A stretch of 64,000 nt of DNA from positions 186,001 through 250,000 of the forward strand of contig NZ_JAAXYH010000003.1 in NCBI RefSeq assembly GCF_012911865.1, read 5' to 3'. The translations under genes were made by a program, and so were the position numbers. This DNA comes from Shewanella salipaludis. GTDB taxonomy: Bacteria > Pseudomonadota > Gammaproteobacteria > Enterobacterales > Shewanellaceae. Position 1 is the first letter of the stretch; every line of letters begins with the position of its first letter. Below the pieces are notes generated by a model, which was not told where the DNA came from, made no database searches, and was given only the letters and a program-made list of their open reading frames with translations. This document shows, piece by piece, positions 26,112 through 33,988 of this stretch.

Positions 26112-26164
26112 CTCAGTCATCTGACTGAGATAATACCCAGACCGAGGACCGGTCCGGGTATTAT
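26112..26164 (-). promoter_or_regulatory. Two tandem hairpins between flp and tadV
   Basis: Read on the plus strand, CTCAGTCA-TC-TGACTGAG (26112-26129) abuts a larger stem: ATAATACCC and GACC at 26130-26143 pair with GGTC and GGGTATTAT at 26151-26164 with a single mismatch. Neither has a T-run in the gene direction. Just downstream of a pilin gene such structures usually protect the pilin mRNA and reduce read-through. Confidence 0.65.
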
Positions 26165-26178
26165 GGGAGGCTATCTAA

Positions 26179-26373
26179 CTAAGGTGCACAATTAGTGCTG
26201 ACACCATTTACGGCAGAAGCTAAACATTCGATTTTTGCTGTCGCATTTTCACCCAAGAGATTAAATGCAGCGATCATTCCTCCGACAACCAGCCCCCCCG
26301 CAATCGCGTATTCCACTGCGGTCAGACCGCTTTCGTCTTCAACAAATTCTGTCAGTAAATTTTTAAGATTCAT
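26179..26373 (-). CDS. flp: Flp-family major pilin
   Basis: 64 aa. The leader MNLKNLLTEFVEDESG ends in the glycine cut by TadV, followed by the Flp motif LTAVEYAIAGGLVVGGMIAA with the conserved E-Y pair. Two cysteines (C50 and C62) in the short tail could form a disulfide. It is polymerised into the adhesive Flp pilus. AGGAG lies ahead of the ATG with 9-base spacing. It is the first gene of the minus-strand Tad run and faces an 882-bp gene-free region. Confidence 0.93.
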   Translation of the reverse strand: MNLKNLLTEFVEDESGLTAVEYAIAGGLVVGGMIAAFNLLGENATAKIECLASAVNGVSTNCAP

Positions 26374-26748
26374 AACCGTTATCTCCTAACGACAAGATGC
26401 AGCACGTACCGAGATAACCGAGTAACACTCATATTTTGAATGACGCTCTTCTAGGGCTCACTCATATGCTACTCAATACTCTTTTCCGTGTAGTCCAAAT
26501 TAGTCAACATGCATAACATCATCTTCCATCGTTCCATCGACCTCACCTTCCATCGGCTAGCCTGCCAACCTCAACAACACCTTAACTGCCCACTCAATAT
26601 GAACGCTAAAGCTGTACTTAAAGGTAGCAAAGCCAATCAACTTACTTTGTATTGATTAAATTAGTGCCCTATCTGTTGTCTGGTGACAAAATACCGACCA
26701 GAGATACGATTTACAATGCAAGCCATTATATTAATAGGAAGTTTTATA

Positions 26749-26772
26749 TCGTGGCGGGCGATAACGCCACGA
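26749..26772. repeat. Inverted repeat in flp upstream region
   Basis: TCGTGGCG and CGCCACGA (8 bp each) flank an 8-base centre. No T-run follows on either strand. It could be an operator or part of a transcribed leader, about 380-400 bp upstream of the flp start. Confidence 0.5.
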
Positions 26773-27151
26773 AACAGGACAGGCCATTCCAGCCGACAGT
26801 GAACACAGTTAAAATATAGGCTATTGATATTAAATTAAAAAAATATCGAAGCCCAGTCAGAGCAACTCAAGCCCTTGCAAGTTAAAAATTTGTAAACAGA
26901 AGCAAAATCAGGCCACTTTATTAATCAGTAATTCATGTTGAACAAAAGCATCCAAAGGATTAATTCCTTGTTTCACAATATTAATTCTCATTCAGAAACT
27001 ATGGCCTGATGTTGGCTCACAAGGATGGACTTGCAAACAGACTCCAAAACAAGGAAACAAGAGAGATAAAAAGGAGGCGAACCGAGCTTAGATATCACCC
27101 GGGCCCTAGGTGAAAACATTAACATGGGATGACGACTGCCTGGCCATAGAG

Positions 27152-27171
27152 CTTAAGGCTTAAGCCTTAAG
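27152..27171. repeat. 20-bp perfect palindrome
   Basis: CTTAAGGCTTAAGCCTTAAG equals its own reverse complement; it is built from three AAG/CTT-type units (CTTAAG twice, with a central GCTTAAGC). It lies 85 bp downstream of the HTH gene stop and about 780 bp upstream of flp. Confidence 0.85.
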
Positions 27172-27255
27172 TGAACGGCATAAATTGAGAAGATTAGGCT
27201 CTGGCATCAAAAATAAGCCGGGCAAAAAACCGTCGGCAGACTCAACAACCTAGCT

Positions 27256-27657
27256 TCAAGACAAGCCCAGACGGCTTAAAATACGGTAGACGCTCGATAT
27301 TTCATAGTCGATACCGAATGAAGATGAAATGTATGCTTTGATTTCGGGCCCACCGATCTTGTCTTTATCCATTTTCTTCAATCTTTTGGTCACATAAGCA
27401 GACAACTGCGACTCTTGTTCCGGCGTCAGGAAGGGAGGCCGCCCCGAATGCTTCTTATCCTTTAGCCCTTTCAAACCATGGGACAGATAACTGCTTATCC
27501 ATTTATTGACACTGGTGCGACTGACTTTTAAATAAGCGGCTATCTGATAGCGGGACTTGCCATCATGAAAATGCAGCAAGGCTAACAGTTTCAACCGCAT
27601 TCGGGCGTTCTTCTCTTTGCGAATGAGTTGCGTGAGCTCCTTGGCCTGAACTTCCAT
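27256..27657 (-). CDS. IS630-type helix-turn-helix protein without catalytic domain
   Basis: 133 aa. It matches the N-terminal DNA-binding part of IS630/Tc1-type transposases: SRYQIAAYLKVSRTSVNKWI near 33-55, HSGRPPFLTPEQESQLSAYV near 85-104, and a second HTH ending SSVYRILSRLGLS. A full IS630 transposase is about 340 aa; here the frame ends and no DDE domain follows. The ATG lies four bases after the L,D-transpeptidase stop with an AAGGATGAGG ribosome site, so it is translated in that operon. It could be a domesticated regulator or a truncated transposase. Confidence 0.65.
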   Translation of the reverse strand: MEVQAKELTQLIRKEKNARMRLKLLALLHFHDGKSRYQIAAYLKVSRTSVNKWISSYLSHGLKGLKDKKHSGRPPFLTPEQESQLSAYVTKRLKKMDKDKIGGPEIKAYISSSFGIDYEISSVYRILSRLGLS

Positions 27658-27661
27658 AGCC

Positions 27662-29242
27662 TCATCCTTTATGATCTAAATGATAGATATCGGGGCGGAT
27701 CTGCAGCACTCCGGCATCATCGACCCAAGTCGTGTGATAGGTGATATACACTGGCATAGGTCTGGGCAGGTTAAAGTCACTTGGATGCTGCTGAGCCGCC
27801 AAATTATCGATAACGGCCGCATTCAGTGCGGCATTTTTTCGCAGCAAATACTTTAACAGAGCCTGTGGTTGTTCGAGACGGATACAGCCATGGCTCAGGG
27901 CGCGGTTGCGCTTGCGAAATAGCGACTTCACCGGCGTATCATGCAGATAAATGGCATTGGTATTGGGAATGGAAAATCTCAGCTTGCCGAGCGCATTTCT
28001 CGTGCCCGGCGCCTGAACCAACTGGTATTCCGACAAATGCCCGGCTATCTGACTGGCCGACATATCGGCGAGCGGGAGCACCTGGGCCTCATTAGCTCTT
28101 GGCTTGCGCAACTCGAAGCCCTGACTCGATAAATACCCGGGCTCCCGGCTATTTTTGGGTATCAGTTCACCATAGATGATGCTGGCCGGCGGGGTCCAGG
28201 TCGGATTGAGGGTAAAACGGGTCAAATGCGTCGTAAACTGAGGGGTTGGGGTAGATGATTTGCCCACTATCACCTTCATGCTCATCACCTCTACGGCGCT
28301 GTCGATGACATCCAACCTGAACGCCGGGAGATTGATCCACAGATAGTCCTCGGGCAAGGCGGGGAGTTCAAGCCAACGCCAAAGATTGGCTTGCATCTGT
28401 GAGATGCGTGCCTCGGGAGGGGTATTCAATGCCTGCAGCGTGGCGCCGTCGAGCTCGCCATTTATCGCCAATCCATGCCTTTGCTGGAAATGTTTTATCG
28501 CCGAGACCAGAGCCGGCTCATAGATAGCCTCCCGATACGCATCCGCCTCTGCCGCGGCCAGATCTCCCAGCTGGCGTAACATCCACCTGAGCTTAGCAAT
28601 CTGTGGCGATCTCTGTCCCAACTTGAACTCCAGCTGTTCCAGCGAAGGCCAAACATAGCGGGTCATGTCCCGATAGCGCCTGATCATCTGCCGCAGCCGG
28701 GTCACTTCCCCTGGCTGTGGCAACATTTGCTTGATGAAGGACGGCAGCTGTCCTTGGCTGGCTTTGAGCCTCAGCGCCTGAGGCGTGAGTGGCACATCCA
28801 GACCGCGCTCCCTGGCGACGCTATTGAGCAGGGTCAGAAACAGCCGAGTATAACTGGCATCCAACTCGGCCGTGGCAGCGGCGCCAACCCCGGGTCTGGT
28901 TTCCTGTGACGATGACGGTATCGAGCCCAGATCTTCGGCCCAAGACAAGAGCTCAGAGGTCAAGGCCTTGGGCCCATTGCCATCGAACCAGAGCAAACTC
29001 TGCGCTGCGTGAGTTTCCTGTGCCGATGACACTGCATTGACGGCCTGGTTTGCCGCCAGCGCAGTGCAATGACCAAGAAGGCAAGCGAGAGCGAGCCAAA
29101 GACCAGGGCATCGCCGCCCCACGACCTTGCCATGACTGAGCGCCAACGGCGAGGCATGCAGCCATTGCCGACAGGGCCGCGCCTGCTGCCTGGAGGAAAG
29201 AGTGCCGGATATGCCTGTCACTGAGCTGGTCTTTGTATCCAT
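27662..29242 (-). CDS. ldtD: YcbB-type L,D-transpeptidase
   Basis: 526 aa. A signal-anchor (LWLALACLLGHCTALAAN) is followed by a helical region, a peptidoglycan-binding domain (YEPALVSAIKHFQQRHGLAI, DGATLQALN) and a YkuD catalytic domain with HDTPVKSLF and SHGCIRL, nucleophile C453. Such enzymes make 3-3 crosslinks in peptidoglycan and work in the periplasm. I set the start at ATG 29242 with GGGA upstream; the 25 residues before it are unlike a signal sequence. It is divergent from the glycan cluster and heads a short operon with the HTH protein. Confidence 0.88.
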   Translation of the reverse strand: MDTKTSSVTGISGTLSSRQQARPCRQWLHASPLALSHGKVVGRRCPGLWLALACLLGHCTALAANQAVNAVSSAQETHAAQSLLWFDGNGPKALTSELLSWAEDLGSIPSSSQETRPGVGAAATAELDASYTRLFLTLLNSVARERGLDVPLTPQALRLKASQGQLPSFIKQMLPQPGEVTRLRQMIRRYRDMTRYVWPSLEQLEFKLGQRSPQIAKLRWMLRQLGDLAAAEADAYREAIYEPALVSAIKHFQQRHGLAINGELDGATLQALNTPPEARISQMQANLWRWLELPALPEDYLWINLPAFRLDVIDSAVEVMSMKVIVGKSSTPTPQFTTHLTRFTLNPTWTPPASIIYGELIPKNSREPGYLSSQGFELRKPRANEAQVLPLADMSASQIAGHLSEYQLVQAPGTRNALGKLRFSIPNTNAIYLHDTPVKSLFRKRNRALSHGCIRLEQPQALLKYLLRKNAALNAAVIDNLAAQQHPSDFNLPRPMPVYITYHTTWVDDAGVLQIRPDIYHLDHKG

Positions 29243-29538
29243 AATTCCCGTCTGCTCAAACAAATAACCGAATAAAACGGCGAGCCCCAATAACTCAAAA
29301 GACGCATTGCAACCCAATTCAGGGGCGAGTCATGGGCAAGGCTCGTGTAGCAAGCTTGTATAAAGCTCTAGTACAAAACCAGGCCAACGACAACTCGGGA
29401 GAGCGGCTCAGCCCCTTGGCCACGCCGATATTTTTTAGTCCAGGGAAAATTCATGACTATACTTTTTAAGTGTTGCCATTCGATGGTTTAGCTTGTCCAC
29501 CACAGGATTGGCGTTAGACGAAGGGAGTTGTGAGTGAC
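29243..29538. other. Divergent promoter region between ldtD and glycan cluster
   Basis: About 300 bp without a gene. A TATACT at 29458-29463 may be a -10 element for the plus-strand cluster, but no good -35 sits at the right distance. Nothing else is clear. Confidence 0.4.
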
Positions 29539-29817
29539 ATGAAGCTAAGCAAAACACATTCAGCACAAATCATTCTGACACTCATCATCTTGCTCTTGTT
29601 TGCCGTCATACTCTTCCCAGCCTGGAGCCTTGTAAACGCCCGCTTCGCGGTGCAATCGGAACGGGAATCCGGGGCCACATTGGCGGAGCGTTATCTCATT
29701 CTGGGAGACTGGCCATCGGGCCGGGGTGAAGATGCATTGCGCCACTACGGCGATTTCCAGGTGCATGACGACGCCCAACCCCATGACCCCATGGCAGCTG
29801 AGGATAATGGTGACTAG
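29539..29817 (+). CDS. Small single-pass membrane protein of unknown function
   Basis: 92 aa. One strong transmembrane helix near residues 9-30 (IILTLIILLLFAVILFPAWS) is followed by a charged periplasmic or cytoplasmic tail with ARFAVQSERESGATLAERYL and a histidine/aspartate-rich end (HDDAQPHDPMAAEDNGD). No family is recognised. AAGGGAG precedes the ATG at 29539 by 11 bases; a GTG at 29530 is only two bases from it. As the first gene of the glycan cluster it may be an accessory subunit of the sulfatase-like transferase or glycosyltransferases. Confidence 0.6.
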   Translation: MKLSKTHSAQIILTLIILLLFAVILFPAWSLVNARFAVQSERESGATLAERYLILGDWPSGRGEDALRHYGDFQVHDDAQPHDPMAAEDNGD

Positions 29818-29822
29818 GAGTC

Positions 29823-29918
29823 ATGGCAGCTAAAAAATATGGCCTGGGCCAAGATGATAGGCTCACAGAGGCACACCAAGTACAGGAAGAGCAGGACATG
29901 CAGGAAGCGCAGGAATGA
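29823..29918 (+). CDS. Possible 31-residue ORF with repetitive C-terminus
   Basis: ATG at 29823 follows TAGGAGTC, overlapping the end of the previous gene, and encodes MAAKKYGLGQDDRLTEAHQV then a QEEQDMQEAQE tail. The tail is made by four copies of a 9-bp CAGGA-type unit (29883-29918), which may mean the frame is fortuitous. The ribosome site is only two bases from the ATG, so translation is doubtful. Confidence 0.25.
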   Translation: MAAKKYGLGQDDRLTEAHQVQEEQDMQEAQE

Positions 29919-29943
29919 AGGGATGAGTCGGGGGACATAACAC

Positions 29944-32046
29944 ATGCCGGAAACCCAGAGCCAAGCAGCACAGATCTCGCTGATGCGTACCTACCTGAGA
30001 ACGCTGGCATTCATGCTGTTTCTATTAGTCATTCTGTTCAATTACAAACACTTGATACAATACTACTCCGCCTTTTCGCTCGCCAATGCCATGACACGCC
30101 TGGACCCGGAGCAGCTGTTGAGCGAGGGGCTCATCCTGGATATCGGCTATTTCCTTGGGGTCGTCATAGTGCTGCATGCCTGTTGGGCCGCCGTCATCAC
30201 CCTGTCCTGTCGTCCCTGGTTCAAGCTGATCCGCAATGAGAATATCAAGACCCAGATCTGGCTGGTCCTGCTCCTGCTGCACCTGATACTGGCGTTGGCG
30301 GCAAACTCCTACTTTTACCCAACCTCCCTGTTAGGCATCTTCCGCGGCACCCCTCTGGCCAGCGCGCCCTTCATCGGCTTGCTGGCCAGTCTGTTGGCGG
30401 CCAATTTCCTCTATGGCCTCATAGGCAGCCTCTACGCCTCATTGGGCATAACCAGAGTGAACACACTGCTCGCATCCATGCTGCTGCTCACGGCCCTGCT
30501 CTCAATCAATAGCCCCAAGAGTGGTAACAGCACCGCCAGCCAGACGCCGAATATCTTCATCATAGGCATAGATGCCTTGCGTCCGGATCATCTGGCCTAT
30601 CGGGGAGGAGATAGCAAACTGGCCCCCAATCTCAATGCCCTGCTCGCCAAGGCCACTGTCTATAACAAGGCATATACCCCCCAGGGGCGCACCTATGTCG
30701 CCTGGATGAGCATCCTGTCCGGCCAATACCCGACCACCAATGGCGCCAGATTCAACCTGGCACCGCCCGAGTTGGTAGAGCACAAGTTCCCGCTGTTGAG
30801 CGAATTATCGGCCCTTGGCTATCAGACCAGCTACGCCATGGATGAGCGGCGCTTCAATCAAATAGATGAAGACTATGGCTTCGATATCAGCATAGGCCCC
30901 AAAATCGGTGCCGCCGATGCCGTCATCGCCAGCCTCGCCGATCTGCCACTGGTCAATCTGCTGAGCAATACCCTGGGCTCCCGCTATCTATTCCCTTATC
31001 TGTTTATCAACAGGGCCTATGGCAAGGCCTATGATCCCGAGGTTTTCAACCATGAGGTCCTCTCCGGGCTCGCCATGGACAGGCCCAATTTCCTGGCGAT
31101 CCATTTCTGCCAGCTGCATTGGCCCTTCACCTCGAAAGACTTTGTCGAACTCGAACCTGCCCGCTGGGATGGCAACTACAACCACTATATGTATCAACAA
31201 ATGCTCAAGAAGGTCGACAGGCAAGTGGCTGACTTTATCCAGGGGCTGGCGCGGCTTGGGCTGCTGGACAATGCCCTTGTGTATCTGCTGTCGGATCATG
31301 GCGAGGGCTTCATGCTGTCACAGGATAGACTCATGGCCGCTACCTCGGCGGACAAGGCGTCCCAGAGTCATGGGAAGCTCAAGGTGGCCGCCTGGGGTCA
31401 TGGCACCAATCTCCTGGCTCAGGAGCAATCGGATGTACTGCTGGCCCGGCTGAGATACCGTAACGGCCGGGTCGTGAGTGCTCCACAGCGAGTGGATGGC
31501 CTCTTCTCCCTGGTCGATCTGGCACCCAGCATATTCAAGGAGCTCGGCCTGGGGGCAAAATCCAAGGCGGCCAAGTTCGACGGTGAGCCGCTGCCCAGAC
31601 CATGGATGCCCAAGGATCTGGAGCGCAAAATCTATGTCGAGTCCTCTATTCCCGTGCGTTCAGTCAATGCCAGCTTCATAGATGAGAAGCGGGTCCTGTC
31701 GGAGACGGCTTCATTCTATGAAGTCAGGGATAATGGCAGGGCCGTGATGAAACCCGAGGATTACAAGCTCAGTATCGCCCTGAAACAGAGGGCGGTTTAC
31801 TACCGCCAGTGGCAACTGACCCTGCTTCCCAAGGAAGACAGGCTCATACTGGTCGACACCCAAGCCAAGAATTGGCAGAGCCTGGCCGATTACCGGGGGG
31901 CAGCCCCCTGGCGCGAGATGCTGGCCGCCCTGTGTGCTCACTATGCCAAGGACCCAGGCTTTCCCGGGCCGAGGCAATGTGTTGACAAGTATCTGGCGAG
32001 CAACCTGGGCGGCGCGGCGCGGCAAGCCCCCGGCTCTCCGCCTTAA
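29944..32046 (+). CDS. Sulfatase/alkaline-phosphatase-superfamily membrane transferase
   Basis: 700 aa. Four to five N-terminal transmembrane helices (residues 15-200) are followed by a periplasmic alkaline-phosphatase-superfamily domain. Metal-site motifs: IIGIDALRPDH near 205-215, a likely nucleophile T249 in GRTYVAWMSILSG, and LSDHGEG near 449-455. This is the plan of phosphoethanolamine or phosphoglycerol transferases (LtaS/OpgB/EptA relatives), not a classic sulfatase, since no CxPSR motif is seen. It would transfer a lipid head group to a glycan outside the inner membrane. It starts the set of large genes in the cluster. Confidence 0.78.
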   Translation: MPETQSQAAQISLMRTYLRTLAFMLFLLVILFNYKHLIQYYSAFSLANAMTRLDPEQLLSEGLILDIGYFLGVVIVLHACWAAVITLSCRPWFKLIRNENIKTQIWLVLLLLHLILALAANSYFYPTSLLGIFRGTPLASAPFIGLLASLLAANFLYGLIGSLYASLGITRVNTLLASMLLLTALLSINSPKSGNSTASQTPNIFIIGIDALRPDHLAYRGGDSKLAPNLNALLAKATVYNKAYTPQGRTYVAWMSILSGQYPTTNGARFNLAPPELVEHKFPLLSELSALGYQTSYAMDERRFNQIDEDYGFDISIGPKIGAADAVIASLADLPLVNLLSNTLGSRYLFPYLFINRAYGKAYDPEVFNHEVLSGLAMDRPNFLAIHFCQLHWPFTSKDFVELEPARWDGNYNHYMYQQMLKKVDRQVADFIQGLARLGLLDNALVYLLSDHGEGFMLSQDRLMAATSADKASQSHGKLKVAAWGHGTNLLAQEQSDVLLARLRYRNGRVVSAPQRVDGLFSLVDLAPSIFKELGLGAKSKAAKFDGEPLPRPWMPKDLERKIYVESSIPVRSVNASFIDEKRVLSETASFYEVRDNGRAVMKPEDYKLSIALKQRAVYYRQWQLTLLPKEDRLILVDTQAKNWQSLADYRGAAPWREMLAALCAHYAKDPGFPGPRQCVDKYLASNLGGAARQAPGSPP

Positions 32047-32098
32047 CGGCCAGAGCCTTAACACCCAGCGCCTCAATATAAGCGATAAGCGCCTTAAC
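32040..32098. repeat. GCCTTAAC iterated in the seam between two genes
   Basis: GCCTTAAC occurs at 32040-32047, 32055-32062 and 32091-32098, and ATAAGCG is tandem at 32078-32091. The first copy covers the stop codon of the transferase gene. Confidence 0.6.
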
Positions 32099-32139
32099 AT
32101 GAGCGGCCACCCGATAGACACAGCCACCAGGAAGCAGAC

Positions 32140-33939
32140 ATGGACACATTCGAAAGCGGCGCCAGGCTCCCGGCATGCGAGCCGACGGCAAGCAGTGCGC
32201 TCCGGGTCGGGCGCCAGGAGCATACTCAGGTCAAGCTGCTGCTCGGCTTGCTCGGACTGGCCTTCGGCGCCCGCTTATTTGTCGCCTTTCGCTATGAAAT
32301 AAATTGGGATGAGTTTTACTTCTTGTCGCTCATCTATCGATATCTGGATGGCGAGCTGTCCAGCGGCTTGCAGACATTTCATGTGCGACTCTTCACTTGG
32401 ATACGCTGGTTAGGCGGCGATGAAGTAGAGCAGATAATACTGCTCAGGCTATTGATGTTGGGCCTGCAACTGCTGACCTGCGGCTTCATCTACCGTATCT
32501 GTCGCCGCTACACGGGCCCTGCCGCCGCCCTGTTCGCCGTGCTGGCCTACGCCTCTGTGTCCTACAATGTCAGGATGGGCGCGAGTTTCAGGGCAGATCC
32601 TCTGGTGACTTGCTGCTTGATGGCCAGCCTGGATTGGCTGCTCGCCAAAAAATCCGGGCTCACCGCCTACCTGCTGGCCGGTGCCGCAACCGCATTGGCG
32701 CTGCTGCTGACGCTCAAGTCGGCCCTGTATCTGCCGACGCTGGGCATCATAATGCTGGTCCCGATACTGACCTCGGCCAAGCCCAAAACCGCCGTCTTCA
32801 GGCTCCTGGCCTTTAGTCTGGCGGGACTGGTTATCTTCTGGCTGCTCTATCTTTATCACAGGACAGGAGTCAATGTCATAGACGCAGACAAAGATGTTTC
32901 CATGCTGGCCAACAGCTTCGACAAGACGGTCAAACACCCAGGCCTGCTCCCCAGGAAACGCTATCTCTTCCGGAGTTTCATCCTGGATATGGCCTATTGG
33001 TTGACTCTGCTCTACGGCGTCAGGCATGTCTTGGCCGCCATGGTTAACGGGCCGAAGGCGGCCCGGATCAGGGGCTGCATACTGCTGGCCTTGCTCTTGC
33101 CATTGGCCTCAGTGTTGTTTTATCGCAATGCCTTCCCCTATTTTTACGCCTTCATCTTGGCGCCGGCCAGCCTACTATGCGCCATCGCCTGGGATAGCCT
33201 GGGGAAACAAACAGACATGCGCGCGGCACCAAATGCGAGAGAAGAGAGAGAAGCGAGAGAGGCAAATATCATCAAGGGCCTGGTGCTGCTCGGCCTAGGC
33301 ATCAGCCTAATAGGCAATGGCCTGGTGCTGCCGCAAACCCGGAATCTGGATCGCCAACGGCAACTCCTGGCCCTGGTCCACAGGGCATTTCCAGCTCCGA
33401 CAACTTATTTGGATCGCTGCGCCATGGTCGCCTCCTACCCCAGAGTGGGATTCTTCATGAGCACCTGGGGGATGGACAACTATCGCCGGCAAAACCGCCC
33501 CCTGCTGGCACAGGCCATAGAAGAGCGGAAGCCTAAATTTTTCATCGCCAACCTGGGCTCGCTCGATGTCGAGCACAAGACCAACCTGAAAAGCGTGGCG
33601 GCATACCGCCTCCTGGATCCGGATCAACGGGCGCTGAGTGACAATTACATCCATCATTGGGGGGAGCTCTATGTCGCGGGTAAACGCTTTACCCTGGAGA
33701 ACGCCGCCAGCGAGATACGCTTTCCCATCATCATAGACGGCCGTTACACACTCGAGAGCGAGGCCAAGGTCTCGATAGACGAGATTCGGCTTGCCCCTGG
33801 AGAGACCCTGTGGCTCGAGGCCGGAAACCACAAGATCCAAGGCGCAGCGGCCCCGGGACGCTATACACTGAGATGGGGGGAGCACTTGTATCGCCCGAGC
33901 GAGCCAGCGCCGAACACAGACATTTTCACCGGGTTCTAA
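32140..33939 (+). CDS. GT39-like polytopic glycosyltransferase
   Basis: 599 aa with about ten transmembrane helices and an N-terminal INWDEFYFLSLIYRYLDGEL, resembling the acidic DE pair of GT39/ArnT-type enzymes that use a polyprenyl-phosphate sugar. LYRRPLVTCCL-like loops and a periplasmic C-terminal domain of about 180 residues follow. It probably adds a sugar to a lipid or protein outside the inner membrane, using the product of the GT2 gene downstream. A 9-bp triplicate (33235-33261) gives an AREEREARE run in a loop. AGGAAG precedes the ATG. Confidence 0.75.
   Translation: MDTFESGARLPACEPTASSALRVGRQEHTQVKLLLGLLGLAFGARLFVAFRYEINWDEFYFLSLIYRYLDGELSSGLQTFHVRLFTWIRWLGGDEVEQIILLRLLMLGLQLLTCGFIYRICRRYTGPAAALFAVLAYASVSYNVRMGASFRADPLVTCCLMASLDWLLAKKSGLTAYLLAGAATALALLLTLKSALYLPTLGIIMLVPILTSAKPKTAVFRLLAFSLAGLVIFWLLYLYHRTGVNVIDADKDVSMLANSFDKTVKHPGLLPRKRYLFRSFILDMAYWLTLLYGVRHVLAAMVNGPKAARIRGCILLALLLPLASVLFYRNAFPYFYAFILAPASLLCAIAWDSLGKQTDMRAAPNAREEREAREANIIKGLVLLGLGISLIGNGLVLPQTRNLDRQRQLLALVHRAFPAPTTYLDRCAMVASYPRVGFFMSTWGMDNYRRQNRPLLAQAIEERKPKFFIANLGSLDVEHKTNLKSVAAYRLLDPDQRALSDNYIHHWGELYVAGKRFTLENAASEIRFPIIIDGRYTLESEAKVSIDEIRLAPGETLWLEAGNHKIQGAAAPGRYTLRWGEHLYRPSEPAPNTDIFTGF
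33235..33261 (+). repeat. 9-bp triplicate within the GT39-like gene
   Basis: GCGAGAGAA, GAGAGAGAA and GCGAGAGAG follow one another in frame and encode the charged run AREEREARE. The location between transmembrane helices suggests a tolerated loop expansion. Confidence 0.7.
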
Positions 33940-33950
33940 AGCCTGCAATC

Positions 33951-33976
33951 AATACGGATAGCTAATACGGATAGCC
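33951..33976. repeat. 13-bp tandem duplication between GT39 and GT2 genes
   Basis: AATACGGATAGCT (33951-33963) is followed by AATACGGATAGCC (33964-33976), 12 of 13 identical, just after the GT39 stop and before the GT2 ribosome site. Confidence 0.85.
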
Positions 33977-33988
33977 GAGGTATGGAAG

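Larger units (their letters stand above)
26374..27255. other. 882-bp gene-free AT-rich region upstream of flp
   Basis: I see no credible coding sequence on either strand and no trace of a transposase catalytic domain that would complete the HTH protein at 27256. It should contain the flp promoter, but I cannot pick a convincing -35/-10 or sigma-54 site. Structures visible: a hairpin at 26749-26772 and a 20-bp perfect palindrome at 27152-27171. An RNA gene or a regulator binding region is possible. Confidence 0.6.

Noticed and set aside
26374..27255. Hidden DDE half of an IS630 transposase
   Set aside because: Reading the minus strand after the HTH stop gives no transposase-like residues in any frame I followed.
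29944..32046. True sulfatase
   Set aside because: No CxPSR or SxPSR maturation motif; a threonine in the nucleophile position and membrane helices point to a phospho-head-group transferase.
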